Positions 1-7,345 of a stretch of 64,000 nt of DNA are shown here, piece after piece. The stretch's first letter is position 1; every line of letters starts with the position of its first letter. A model generated the notes under the pieces. That model had not been told where the DNA came from, made no database searches, and was given only the letters and a program-made list of their open reading frames with translations. A program made the translations under genes and the position numbers. The DNA is taken from the NCBI RefSeq assembly GCF_002266425.1, contig NZ_NPMN01000011.1, positions 62,001 to 126,000 on the forward strand. Direction: 5' to 3'. The stretch is from Tissierella sp. P1. GTDB taxonomy: Bacteria; Bacillota; Clostridia; Tissierellales; Tissierellaceae.

Positions 1-3
1 CCT

Positions 4-276
4 TCACTTTTTAAGCTTTTCTATTTCATTAATTATTTGTGCTTTAGCTATATTAGCTATGTTAGGGCTATTTTCAATTAGTTCGGAAATAAAATCGGCT
101 TCATTATCATCTATCTCAATTTCTCCATCATTCGTAAGATTCACTGCCCAAGTCATCATTTTGGCAGGCTTCCCAACAGTTGACATAGCTAAAATATTAG
201 CTAATATATCACTTAGTTTTTCATTAAAAGGTGAGCCATTGAGATTAATAAGATTTTTATCAAGATTTAACTTCAT
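4..276 (-). CDS. Hypothetical phage protein, 90 aa
   Basis: I do not recognise this 90-residue protein. It is soluble, acidic in its second half, with no membrane segment or cysteine motif. The ATG has an AGGTGA ribosome binding site 8 bases upstream and lies inside the 3' end of the preceding gene (17-base overlap), so the two are probably translationally coupled. It lies in the minus-strand prophage operon downstream of the terminase, where portal or head genes would be expected, but it resembles neither. Function unknown. Confidence 0.6.
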   Translation of the reverse strand: MKLNLDKNLINLNGSPFNEKLSDILANILAMSTVGKPAKMMTWAVNLTNDGEIEIDDNEADFISELIENSPNIANIAKAQIINEIEKLKK

Positions 277-505
277 TTTGTGTCACCTGCAATTCAAATT
301 CTTTAATTAGTCCTTTAACAGTATGTTCTGCAATTTCTTTTGTCATTTCTTCAATGCTCATGTTAGGGTTAGCTTTAAATTTCTCGACTACTGATTCAGA
401 TAAGTCATCTATGCAACTTTCCATAATGTCCTGAAATTGTTGGGCAAATAATATTACAGCAGTAGAAAATTTTGTTTCAAACTGTTTTTCTTGTTTTTCA
501 TTCAT
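260..505 (-). CDS. Hypothetical phage protein, 81 aa
   Basis: An 81-residue, probably all-helical protein of unknown function. The ATG is preceded by a strong GGAGGAGAT ribosome binding site. Its 3' end overlaps the start of the next gene, as is common in compact phage operons. There is no signal peptide, metal-binding motif or recognisable domain. Its position after the terminase and a tiny zinc-binding gene supports a phage origin only. Confidence 0.6.
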   Translation of the reverse strand: MNEKQEKQFETKFSTAVILFAQQFQDIMESCIDDLSESVVEKFKANPNMSIEEMTKEIAEHTVKGLIKEFELQVTQNEVKS

Positions 506-526
506 AATATCTCCTCCATTTTTAAA

Positions 527-628
527 TTATTGACACTGACTTTTAGGTTTGCCACATCTACAACACCTATAGCCTAATTCTTCATAATATTTGATTTTAT
601 GTCTAAATATCCAAAAACATTTTTTCAT
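527..628 (-). CDS. 33-aa cysteine-rich mini-protein
   Basis: A 33-codon gene starting MKKCFW with a strong ribosome binding site (TTGGAGGTGG). The C-terminal part contains CCRCGK and a later cysteine, a plausible single zinc knuckle. Such very short zinc-finger proteins are frequent in Firmicute prophages. It lies just downstream of the folded element at 656-723, whose CCUCC loop could pair with this gene's ribosome binding site. Function unknown; the good start signal and codon-clean frame favour a real gene. Confidence 0.5.
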   Translation of the reverse strand: MKKCFWIFRHKIKYYEELGYRCCRCGKPKSQCQ

Positions 629-655
629 ATAACCACCTCCAATTTATATGTAAGT

Positions 656-723
656 CACTGCACCAAGGAAGGACGGTCGGAGGCAGACCAAATCCTATAT
701 AAGTTCCTTGGTTATTGACAGTG
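656..723 (-). other. Predicted folded RNA element upstream of the mini-gene
   Basis: Read on the minus strand, this stretch folds into nested helices: CACTG/CAGTG (5 bp), CCAAGGA/TCCTTGG (7 bp), AGGA/TCCT and GGTC/GACC, closed by a 7-base loop UGCCUCC. The loop is complementary to the GGAGG of the next gene's ribosome binding site about 20 bases on. Each arm is exact, so chance is unlikely, but I cannot assign a known RNA family. No T-tract follows, so it does not look like a terminator. Confidence 0.4.
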
Positions 724-771
724 TGGTATATAAAAAACAACCTCATTAGAGATTGCTTGATATATCAATTA

Positions 772-2352
772 TTAATCTGTTTTACTGATTCCACTAACTT
801 TGCCCATCCAAGGTAATAGTAGGGCAGGGGACTGGAAGTCACTAAAACAGAAATACAAGGCACTTACAATATCATCATGGCCACTGTCGGTAGCATTGTG
901 ATATTGAGTTGTTCTTCCTTCTCTATCCACAGATACATAGTCTTGTAATTGCTTTTCAGTTTCAGCACTCCAAGGTATTTGACACCATTGTTGTTCTACT
1001 ACTACTGCAAAATCTTCAACTAATTTAGCCTTATTATTACCTTGTTCATTTATAGGTACATTAGGTATTCCTCTTTTAGTAAGTTGTGAACCAATGGTTT
1101 CACCAAGTCCAGTTTGACCAAAGTTTACAGTAGCACCATTATATAATCTTGAATACATAGCTAATTTATCCCATTGAGCATCCCATCCAAGTCTACTCAT
1201 AAGGTCAATTTTAACAACTTTTCCTTTACTATCTCTAATAACACAAGGCTTACCATCGCCCTTAGATGCAGGGTCATAGCCTATAGTATATGTTTCGAAT
1301 GGGTCAACTTTTTCCCATTCAGACCAAAATTCAGCCATAGCTTCATCTGAACGACAATCGAGTGGAGGCCTAACGAGAACTCTGTCATAGTGAGGGAATA
1401 CGGAGTTAATCTCCATGATGAATTCAGCTAGATAGTCTTGCCTGTATCTATCATTAGTCATTCCCATCTTAATCTCATCTTCAAAGGTGATAGGATTACC
1501 CATTGAATCTTCGCCAACAATAGTGTATCTTTTAGCTGCCATATGAGGGTTATCCCATGTTGAAAAATGAAATGTTTCGTAAGAAGGAGAGTAGAGAGAA
1601 GAATCTTTATCTCCCATTAAAGATAACTTATAGAAATAAGTCCGACCTCTAGGAGTACTGTTGATTAATGCGATTCCGCCTTTGCCACCTGGACCTCTAC
1701 CAGGTGAGTCAAGTCTTTGTCTAAGGTTAGCCCAAACTGTATCAAGTTCTTTAACTCTAGCAGCCTCGGTTATAGTTACAATATCAAGACCAACTCCGAC
1801 TAAAGTTTCAGGGTCATCAGCTGAGTGGACTTCTATGATTCCACCATTGATAGTTTCTATAGTTAGATTAGATAGTGAGATGTCATAAACTAGTTCCTTA
1901 GGTAGTAACTTCTTTAAATCACGCCAATTTTGCCTTGCTAATCTCATATTAGGAGCAACTATCCACCAAAGTACAGGAGGATTTACATCAATGGAACGTT
2001 CCTCATTTTCCATTTCTATAAATCTCATTACACCTTCGCCAATAGATCCTAAGTCTTTTCCAAAACGGTTCCCACAGACAAGTATCTTAAATCTGGCTTC
2101 ACTATCATGAATCTTCTGTTGTGCAGCATGGGGAGAGTAGGGGATAGTGACTTTCTTAAATCCATTGGCTTTTGCCATTCGACAAGAGCCACAAGTCTTT
2201 TGATTATTGTATCTATTTTGTGAAGGAACCCAAACTCTTTCAAAATGCTTTCCACATTCTTCACATATTCCAATTCTTTCAGCAGAGGAATGCTGTATAT
2301 ATTTTTCATTTATACGGTCAATTCGACCAATTGAGCCACCTTTTCTAGGCAT
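772..2352 (-). CDS. Phage terminase large subunit (TerL-like)
   Basis: DNA-packaging motor ATPase and nuclease that translocates phage DNA into the prohead. From the chosen ATG (AAGGTGAT ribosome binding site 5 bases upstream; the frame stays open 11 codons further) it is 526 aa, typical for TerL. Visible parts in order: an N-terminal zinc ribbon (cysteines near 30, 33, 54, 57), a deviant Walker A CGNRFGKD near 93-100, a Walker B-like segment with TITEAAR, and a C-terminal RNase H-fold nuclease with GYDPA and a late SGHDDIVSAL motif. The N-terminal zinc ribbon is an addition to the usual fold. No obvious small-subunit gene is next to it. Confidence 0.9.
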   Translation of the reverse strand: MPRKGGSIGRIDRINEKYIQHSSAERIGICEECGKHFERVWVPSQNRYNNQKTCGSCRMAKANGFKKVTIPYSPHAAQQKIHDSEARFKILVCGNRFGKDLGSIGEGVMRFIEMENEERSIDVNPPVLWWIVAPNMRLARQNWRDLKKLLPKELVYDISLSNLTIETINGGIIEVHSADDPETLVGVGLDIVTITEAARVKELDTVWANLRQRLDSPGRGPGGKGGIALINSTPRGRTYFYKLSLMGDKDSSLYSPSYETFHFSTWDNPHMAAKRYTIVGEDSMGNPITFEDEIKMGMTNDRYRQDYLAEFIMEINSVFPHYDRVLVRPPLDCRSDEAMAEFWSEWEKVDPFETYTIGYDPASKGDGKPCVIRDSKGKVVKIDLMSRLGWDAQWDKLAMYSRLYNGATVNFGQTGLGETIGSQLTKRGIPNVPINEQGNNKAKLVEDFAVVVEQQWCQIPWSAETEKQLQDYVSVDREGRTTQYHNATDSGHDDIVSALYFCFSDFQSPALLLPWMGKVSGISKTD

Positions 2353-2381
2353 AATATCACCTTCCAAAGTAGGCTCAAGGC

Positions 2382-2510
2382 TCAAATATTTATTTCTATT
2401 TCTTTTTTACATTGTTTGCACCATATAAATATCTTTTTAGCTTTACTTTCTTTTTCAACCCTGCATAGTTTTTTACCACAGTGAGGGCAGAGGTACCATT
2501 CCTTAGTCAT
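2382..2510 (-). CDS. Cysteine-rich KTR-like small protein, 42 aa
   Basis: A 42-residue protein with two CxxC pairs (LCPHCGKK near the start and WCKQCKKE near the end), resembling the cysteine-rich KTR-domain mini-proteins common in Firmicute prophages and integrative elements. It should form one zinc ribbon. The ATG has a GAGGTC ribosome binding site. It is one base downstream of the preceding gene and its end overlaps the leader of the terminase gene, so it is part of the packaging operon. Precise role unknown. Confidence 0.6.
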   Translation of the reverse strand: MTKEWYLCPHCGKKLCRVEKESKAKKIFIWCKQCKKEIEINI

Positions 2511-2511
2511 G

Positions 2512-2913
2512 TTAAGACCTCAAATCTCTTACTGGAAGCCCTGCATCTTTTAGAGAGTGCCATATATCAAGAAACATTCTTTTATAGAAGCCATTGGCAT
2601 ATCTGCGAGAACCATCTCCCCAATCGCTGTATCGTTCCATAAACCCTATATCTATCGGCTCACTATTGTCAGATAAAGCGAGGTATATACAATGTACAGT
2701 TGTCTTCCCAGTACTCCTGTTTCTAGCACGACATTTTTTGCCGTCAAAATGAGATATACAAGATTTAACGACACTTTCTTTATAAGAGAATAATAAGCAA
2801 GGGCATATATCAGGAAATGGAGTTCTATTAATTAGCCACTCTTTCTGCCATGGATAAAGTTTCATATTTAAAACTTTTTCAATCAAAGGTATAGTTTCTT
2901 CTGTTATTTCCAT
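2512..2913 (-). CDS. Phage protein with P-loop-like motif, 133 aa
   Basis: The open frame runs back into the tRNA-Trp gene, so I take the ATG at 2913, which has a GGTGAT ribosome binding site; this gives 133 aa. It contains LYPWQKEWL near the N terminus and an RSTGKTT segment resembling a Walker A loop, a layout like the first part of a helicase or terminase ATPase but too short to be one. It lies two genes before the terminase. Function unknown; a packaging or DNA-processing accessory is a guess. Confidence 0.6.
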   Translation of the reverse strand: MEITEETIPLIEKVLNMKLYPWQKEWLINRTPFPDICPCLLFSYKESVVKSCISHFDGKKCRARNRSTGKTTVHCIYLALSDNSEPIDIGFMERYSDWGDGSRRYANGFYKRMFLDIWHSLKDAGLPVRDLRS

Positions 2914-2934
2914 ATAATCACCAACTTTCAAGTA

Positions 2935-2970
2935 TAAAAATAGCCCAGTCCTCGTAAGGAACATGGGCTT
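2935..2970 (-). terminator. Terminator after the tRNA pair
   Basis: On the minus strand AGCCCA pairs with TGGGCT, with TCCT/AGGA extending the hairpin, followed by ATTTTTAT. It lies directly downstream of tRNA-Trp and just before the 133-aa phage gene. Confidence 0.65.
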
Positions 2971-2989
2971 GAGTAGTAATATATAATTT

Positions 2990-3065
2990 TGGCAGGCACC
3001 TAGGGAATTGAACCCTACACAGTCGGATTTGGAGTCCAACTCGCCACCTTGGAACATGGGCACCT
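2990..3065 (-). tRNA. tRNA-Trp (CCA anticodon), phage-borne
   Basis: A 76-base cloverleaf: acceptor AGGTGCC pairs with GGTGCCT using two wobbles, anticodon stem TTGGA/TCCGA with loop CTCCAAA placing CCA at positions 34-36, T-arm TAGGG/CCCTA with loop TTCAATT, discriminator G and encoded CCA end. The D stem (positions 10-13 with 22-25) pairs poorly and position 8 is C rather than U, so the gene is divergent and may be specialised or decaying. It is 5 bases from tRNA-Tyr. Confidence 0.75.
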
Positions 3066-3070
3066 ATATT

Positions 3071-3155
3071 TGGTGAGAAGTGGGTGAGTCGAACGCCCCG
3101 AGTCTAAGACAACTGATTTACAGTCAGCACCGCTACCTCTACGGTATAACTACCC
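3071..3155 (-). tRNA. tRNA-Tyr (GTA anticodon), phage-borne
   Basis: An 85-base tRNA with anticodon loop CTGTAAA (anticodon GTA) on stem CTGA/TCAG, a long variable arm (GTC TTA GAC) as expected for bacterial tyrosine tRNAs, T loop TTCGACT and encoded CCA end. The acceptor stem has one T-T mismatch and the T stem one C-A mismatch, so it is divergent from a typical host tRNA-Tyr. It is paired in tandem with tRNA-Trp inside the prophage. Confidence 0.8.
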
Positions 3156-3160
3156 ATAAT

Positions 3161-3185
3161 AAAACCCGTCATATTCGACGGGTTT
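3161..3185 (-). terminator. Terminator after the MazF/AlbA_2 fusion
   Basis: Perfect 9-bp inverted repeat AAACCCGTC / GACGGGTTT with a 6-base loop; on the minus strand it is followed by TATT within a T-rich stretch. It separates the fusion gene from the tRNA pair. Confidence 0.6.
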
Positions 3186-3235
3186 AGAATTTAATTTCGC
3201 ATAGAAAAAGAAACCTTATAAGAGTACTATAACAA

Positions 3236-4120
3236 TTATTTGTTATTTAATGAATCTATTAGGCGTTTTTTGACTATAGTTTGCATTTCTATTATATCTA
3301 ATTCTTGACTTGTGCCATCATACCTTACATAAAGTTTATTATCATTTGACAGGTATATAATTGTTTTATCAAATGCTGCGGGTATAGAAATTTCAATTAC
3401 AAAAAGATTATTATGAGTTTGATTATTTTTGATTACGGGAATAAATTCTATAATAAAATCATCTGCTATAACTTTAGGCTTAATATCATAAATTTTACTA
3501 AATATTAGTTGGCGAATATTATCTTTTTGTTCACTACTTAATTCAATCCCTTTAATTATTCTTTTATCTGTAATACCATATAATATTCGTCCACCTTTAG
3601 AATTAAGAAATGAACATATATATTTTAGAATGGATTTTTTTATTATATCATGATAATTATCTTCAGATCTAATTTCTTTGAATTCATAATTTATATTTTC
3701 TTCTTTTGGATATTTGCAATCATATACCAATGAGTCATTAATTTCAAAAGAATAATCTGTTGATTTTATTGATGTTGCATTTGAAGATATTACATACTTT
3801 ATCCAAATATTTACTAAAGAGTCTATAATGCTTTGTGGTAGGGTACTTATTCTATCGGTAAGTAGGTTAACATCTAGGAATATACTATCCAAGATTAATG
3901 CATAAGATTTAATAGGTAATTTGGATAGATTCTCAGGAATTTCAAAAGTAGTCTTATATTTGTTAAATCTAGAATTTGAAGTTAATGGAACACATAAAAC
4001 CCTATTATAATAATTATTCATAAATTTATTTGATAAAACAATAAAGGGCCTCTTAGATTCTGGAGCTTTACTTTGATCGTTGTATTGATTCACAAAAAAG
4101 ATATCACCTTGTTGTATCAT
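3236..4120 (-). CDS. MazF/PemK-like toxin domain fused to AlbA_2 (Schlafen-type) domain
   Basis: 294 aa. Residues 1-112 match the MazF/PemK endoribonuclease layout: MIQQGDIFFVN, then SKRPFIVLSN, then VLCVPLTS; the arginine near 24 and threonine near 47 fall where MazF catalytic residues lie. Residues about 145-290 look like an AlbA_2/Schlafen domain (YEFKE, then FLNSKGGRILYGITD, then IKGIE). MazF toxins are normally single-domain with a separate antitoxin; no antitoxin gene is adjacent. The gene is flanked by its own terminator and a possible upstream promoter, suggesting a moron-type cargo gene in the prophage. RNA cleavage is inferred from the family, not shown. Confidence 0.7.
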   Translation of the reverse strand: MIQQGDIFFVNQYNDQSKAPESKRPFIVLSNKFMNNYYNRVLCVPLTSNSRFNKYKTTFEIPENLSKLPIKSYALILDSIFLDVNLLTDRISTLPQSIIDSLVNIWIKYVISSNATSIKSTDYSFEINDSLVYDCKYPKEENINYEFKEIRSEDNYHDIIKKSILKYICSFLNSKGGRILYGITDKRIIKGIELSSEQKDNIRQLIFSKIYDIKPKVIADDFIIEFIPVIKNNQTHNNLFVIEISIPAAFDKTIIYLSNDNKLYVRYDGTSQELDIIEMQTIVKKRLIDSLNNK

Positions 4121-4195
4121 AATAATACCTCATTTCTAAATAATTTTAATATATATTATTATACAACAAATACAGTAGTCTTGCTTAATAAAAGG

Positions 4196-4678
4196 TTATT
4201 TTGTATAATAACTCCAATTTTCCTTAACAAATCCCCTTATACCAGTACCAGGATTATACTCAGGATATAACTTTAAGAATTCAGCTTCAACATCTTCCAA
4301 AGTTTCACCTTCAATTAATCTATGCTTTACTAGATAGAGTAGGGCAAGGGAAGGGGAGCGACTAAATCCTTCGTTGCAGTGGATTAGAACTTTCAATCCT
4401 TGATTAAGTTTCTCATGAATAAAATCTAATGCCTTGTCAATCATGCCTTTGTCAAAGAATATTGACTTTGGAGCATCAACTATATTCATGTAAAGTCTAT
4501 TTCCACGTTTAGCCCATAGGTATTCTGGATGGTCCTTAGGAGCACCTTTAGTAGCATAGCCCAATAATTGTCTATGGAACGGCTCTTTACATGCGTGACA
4601 AATAGCAAAGTTATTGTTCAATGCTTCAGGAACATCATATTCATTTCCAACAAATAATCCTTTAATTACTTCTTTCAT
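4196..4678 (-). CDS. Dual-specificity protein phosphatase family protein
   Basis: 160 aa with the cysteine-phosphatase signature HCNEGFSRS (nucleophile Cys101, Arg107) and a candidate general-acid aspartate at 68 in NIVDAP. This is the fold of dual-specificity and tyrosine phosphatases, cytoplasmic here because no signal peptide is present. The GGAGGG ribosome binding site lies in the 3' end of the preceding 49-aa gene, so translation is probably coupled. It belongs to the prophage operon; the substrate is unknown. Confidence 0.8.
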   Translation of the reverse strand: MKEVIKGLFVGNEYDVPEALNNNFAICHACKEPFHRQLLGYATKGAPKDHPEYLWAKRGNRLYMNIVDAPKSIFFDKGMIDKALDFIHEKLNQGLKVLIHCNEGFSRSPSLALLYLVKHRLIEGETLEDVEAEFLKLYPEYNPGTGIRGFVKENWSYYTK

Positions 4679-4828
4679 TTACATTCCCTCCTTAATTAAT
4701 TTCATATCATAGATATACCCTTTGTCATGGTTTCCAACATAAAAATAAAAGAACTCTTCAAATGAGTTCAATTCAATTATTTCAATATTGTTCCAATCAA
4801 ATTCTTTGCAAAATTTAAGTTCAATCAT
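4679..4828 (-). CDS. Small acidic phage protein, 49 aa
   Basis: A 49-codon gene whose ATG overlaps the TGA stop of the nuclease gene (ATGA arrangement), a strong sign of translational coupling. It is rich in aromatic and acidic residues (EEFFYFYVG) with no recognised domain. Its stop abuts the start codon of the phosphatase gene. Function unknown. Confidence 0.55.
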   Translation of the reverse strand: MIELKFCKEFDWNNIEIIELNSFEEFFYFYVGNHDKGYIYDMKLIKEGM

Positions 4829-5352
4829 CTCAAATACTCCCTCACAAAATAGTACAATTGATGATAGATAAATAATCCAGCATATTTTTTATCAATAAAA
4901 TGTATATCAATGCTGTATCTATGACCAAAGGCAAGGAGGGAGGCTGTAAAGGACTTTTCGTTGTATTGAGTACTATATTTATGATTAATAATTTTCTCAA
5001 ACCCAGCAGATTCTTCTACCATCATAATAAAGCGACTATCCTTGGCCCTTATAAATTCACTTTCTAACCTAGTTCTATCATTTGTTAAATTTCCACTAAG
5101 TTCCTCTAAAGATCCTTTTCTTTCAATAGTGCAATCAAAGTAAGTATCTCTTATAATGCCAAGTTCAGGATTAGCAGGGAGATAGCATGAATAGTCCCCA
5201 TAATCAAGTTTTCTACTGATATGGGGAACCTTCTTATCATCAAAATATTTAATTATATGTTCATTGGCATTTTCCCTAGTATCGACTACGATAGTAATGC
5301 TTTTCAACAATTCATTTAGTTCCTTTTCGGTATATCGATATTGTCTTATCAT
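4825..5352 (-). CDS. ERCC4/XPF-type nuclease domain protein
   Basis: 175 aa. The ERCC4 nuclease core is visible: VVDTREN (Asp24), KLDYGDYSC (Asp53) and TIERKGSLEEL (Glu78, Arg79, Lys80), matching the GDx(n)ERKxxxD arrangement of XPF-family structure-specific nucleases. There is no helicase or HhH domain, so it is a minimal phage version. I chose ATG at 5352 because a TAGGTGA ribosome binding site lies 6 bases upstream; the longer GTG start would fall inside that site. Probably acts in phage recombination or replication. Confidence 0.8.
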   Translation of the reverse strand: MIRQYRYTEKELNELLKSITIVVDTRENANEHIIKYFDDKKVPHISRKLDYGDYSCYLPANPELGIIRDTYFDCTIERKGSLEELSGNLTNDRTRLESEFIRAKDSRFIMMVEESAGFEKIINHKYSTQYNEKSFTASLLAFGHRYSIDIHFIDKKYAGLFIYHQLYYFVREYLR

Positions 5353-5361
5353 ATTTATCAC

Positions 5362-5874
5362 CTAATCGTCATTATCTATTGAAACACCAACAGAAGTTCT
5401 TTCTCCAGAAGGAGTTTCGAATTGAGCAAATACTTTCATTTTCTTTCTTCCGCCATTTTCATCTCTAGTAATTGAATTTGCATTTTTATCACGGATATCA
5501 TTTAGATTTTTAAGTGCTTCCGTAAAAAGTTTAAAGTCAAGTGGTTTTTTTATGTTATCTACAACTCCTGATAAAACATCTTTACTTAGCCCTAAATCTA
5601 CAAGATTAAGCATAATATCAGTAATACTTTTTGATGTAGTTATCTTTTTAAGTTCAATCTCAAGTTTTGCTTTCTGTTGTTCGGCTTTTAGATATTGATC
5701 GCTTAATTTTGTGAGAGTTTCTGTTTTTTCTATAAGTTTGCCCTTCATATTATTTTCATCATCTACAGATATAGTAGGGGAGGACATAAGGGGATTGAAT
5801 GGAAGTAAATTTTCTTCTACAATTTCACCTTCTAAAACTTCTATATCTTCAGTTGTCTTTTTATTTTTAGACAT
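5362..5874 (-). CDS. Phage coiled-coil protein, 170 aa
   Basis: 170 aa with an acidic N terminus and a predicted coiled coil from about residue 45 to 85 (EKTETLTKLSDQYLKAEQQ and following heptads). No enzymatic motif seen. The ATG at 5874 follows the same GGTGATAAAT leader used by the nuclease gene downstream, so these two genes share a duplicated translation-start context. It could be a replication or scaffolding accessory; unassigned. Confidence 0.6.
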   Translation of the reverse strand: MSKNKKTTEDIEVLEGEIVEENLLPFNPLMSSPTISVDDENNMKGKLIEKTETLTKLSDQYLKAEQQKAKLEIELKKITTSKSITDIMLNLVDLGLSKDVLSGVVDNIKKPLDFKLFTEALKNLNDIRDKNANSITRDENGGRKKMKVFAQFETPSGERTSVGVSIDNDD

Positions 5875-5883
5875 ATTTATCAC

Positions 5884-6357
5884 CTACTTAAAATTGGGAC
5901 GACGATCCACAAATTCTTTCACGGCTACGGCTATCATATCATGGTATCCTACCTTCATAACTGACATAGAATTTGCATTATCTACTATTGTTTTGAATTC
6001 CTCATATAGGTCCTTAGGAAAATTTCTTATGTTGACATTGACTAGATTATCATCGGTATGCTTTTTAGGCCTACCAGGACTAATCTTTGGAACTTCGCCA
6101 TTTTCTTTCCAATAATCATAATGCCTTCTAAGTATGCCATATTGATTGACCATTCCACCTTTAATAGGTTTTTCAAAGACTTCAAATAAGTGTTCTATAG
6201 GAGTCAGTTCTTCCAGATATTTAATTCCTTCAACCTTTTTTTCACTAACAGCATTTTTAGCTCTAGTATCAGGAATTCCTTCCATTTTACATATATCAAA
6301 ATAGTTATAGTAGTTTTTAGGAAGTCGCTTATTATGAATTTTTCTTGGTCTGTCCAT
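5884..6357 (-). CDS. Phage protein with RHH-like C terminus
   Basis: 157 aa from the ATG at 6357 (GGAG about 9 bases upstream). The C-terminal third (NVNIRNFPKDLYEEFKTIV, then helices ending KEFVDRR) resembles a ribbon-helix-helix DNA-binding unit with an inserted loop; a basic GRPKK stretch precedes it. The N-terminal part, which may be an HTH or adaptor, is unrecognised. A DNA-binding role in the early phage operon is inferred. Confidence 0.55.
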   Translation of the reverse strand: MDRPRKIHNKRLPKNYYNYFDICKMEGIPDTRAKNAVSEKKVEGIKYLEELTPIEHLFEVFEKPIKGGMVNQYGILRRHYDYWKENGEVPKISPGRPKKHTDDNLVNVNIRNFPKDLYEEFKTIVDNANSMSVMKVGYHDMIAVAVKEFVDRRPNFK

Positions 6358-6383
6358 TTTTATCAACTCCATTTTTAGACAAT

Positions 6384-6421
6384 AAAAAAAGACCTGCCTA
6401 CCGATTAAGGTAAACAGGTCT
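6384..6421 (-). terminator. Terminator after the AP2 gene
   Basis: On the minus strand AGACCTGTTTACC pairs with GGTAGGCAGGTCT around a short loop and is followed by seven T. It ends the Com/AP2 unit, although the next phage gene begins only about 27 bases further, so read-through or a hidden promoter is needed. Confidence 0.75.
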
Positions 6422-6434
6422 GCATGAGACGCTT

Positions 6435-7130
6435 TTATTTAATTTCTCTATCATATTTTTCAAGCATAGGGTGGAAGTATTTTTCTTCGGCTTCTTTTCG
6501 TACTTGTGCTGCTTCTTCTAAATCGGTAAAACTCCCTAAATAATGTCTTATTCCTTTAAAATAAATTTGGGCTACCCACTTATTTCTATTTCTATTCCAC
6601 GAAACACCTTTAACACCGCTTGTATTTCTTTTTGATAATTTTGAATTAAGGAAACATAGTCCTGTTCCTTCTTTAAACTCATTAACTGAATTATGTTCAA
6701 ATAGATTGGAAATATTCATTTCCGCTTTTTCCCTTTGCAAACATCCGCAACTTTTTGTTGCACCATTTCTTAAATTCCGAGACTCTATTTCGATAGTGTT
6801 ACCACACTCACACTCACATTCATATATAATATTGCCTCCGTTACCACGACCCACTTCTTTTATTGCTGTGAGCTTGCCAAATTTCTTGCCTTCTAAATAA
6901 TGACGATTCTTTCCGCCTATTTTATTGCCATTTATTCTCGCTTTTTCCTTTTGCAAACACCCGCAACTTTTTGTTGCACCATTTCTTAAGCTAGAGGAAA
7001 TTACTTCGCAAGTATTCCCACAGTCACACTTGCACAGCCAAAGAATCTGTCCCCACTTATTACGCCTATTCTTTTTTAAAATTGTTAATCTTCCAAATTT
7101 CTGTCCTGTTAAATCAATTATTCTATCCAC
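6435..7130 (-). CDS. AP2-domain protein with tandem zinc ribbons
   Basis: 231 aa. Two internally duplicated N-terminal modules (about residues 1-70 and 76-140) each carry CxCxCGN and a later KSCGCLQ, forming zinc ribbons like those of phage homing-endonuclease relatives. Residues about 165-225 form an AP2/ERF DNA-binding domain (GVKGVSWNRNRNKWVA, then YLGSF). No HNH nuclease motif is present, so this may be a nuclease-free derivative. GTG start at 7130 with AAGGAG upstream. A terminator follows immediately. Confidence 0.75.
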   Translation of the reverse strand: MDRIIDLTGQKFGRLTILKKNRRNKWGQILWLCKCDCGNTCEVISSSLRNGATKSCGCLQKEKARINGNKIGGKNRHYLEGKKFGKLTAIKEVGRGNGGNIIYECECECGNTIEIESRNLRNGATKSCGCLQREKAEMNISNLFEHNSVNEFKEGTGLCFLNSKLSKRNTSGVKGVSWNRNRNKWVAQIYFKGIRHYLGSFTDLEEAAQVRKEAEEKYFHPMLEKYDREIK

Positions 7131-7146
7131 TTTGACACTCTCCTTT

Positions 7147-7314
7147 TTATTTTTGGTGTGCTTGTTTTTCTAATACTCCTTCTTTAAAATAAAAAACACC
7201 CTCTGTAGTAGATACATAGTGCGTTATCTCTTTACATTTAGGGCATATTTTTTTACCTTCCCCGTCAGCTTCGAGGAGCTTCTTGTTACACTTTTGACAT
7301 CTAATGTCCTGCAT
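7147..7314 (-). CDS. Com-like zinc-finger protein, 55 aa
   Basis: 55 aa beginning MQDIRCQKCNKKLLEADG, then ICPKCKEI: four cysteines in two CxxC pairs, matching the small Com family (Mu-type translational or transcriptional activators found in many prophages). A GGTGAT ribosome binding site precedes the ATG. It lies directly upstream of the AP2 gene. The family match is by pattern; its target here is unknown. Confidence 0.7.
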   Translation of the reverse strand: MQDIRCQKCNKKLLEADGEGKKICPKCKEITHYVSTTEGVFYFKEGVLEKQAHQK

Positions 7315-7345
7315 TTAATCACCGCCTAAGTTTTATTTTATGTAT

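Noticed and set aside
2049..2309. 86-aa frame on the same strand within the terminase gene
   Set aside because: Out of frame inside the terminase coding region; no own ribosome site.
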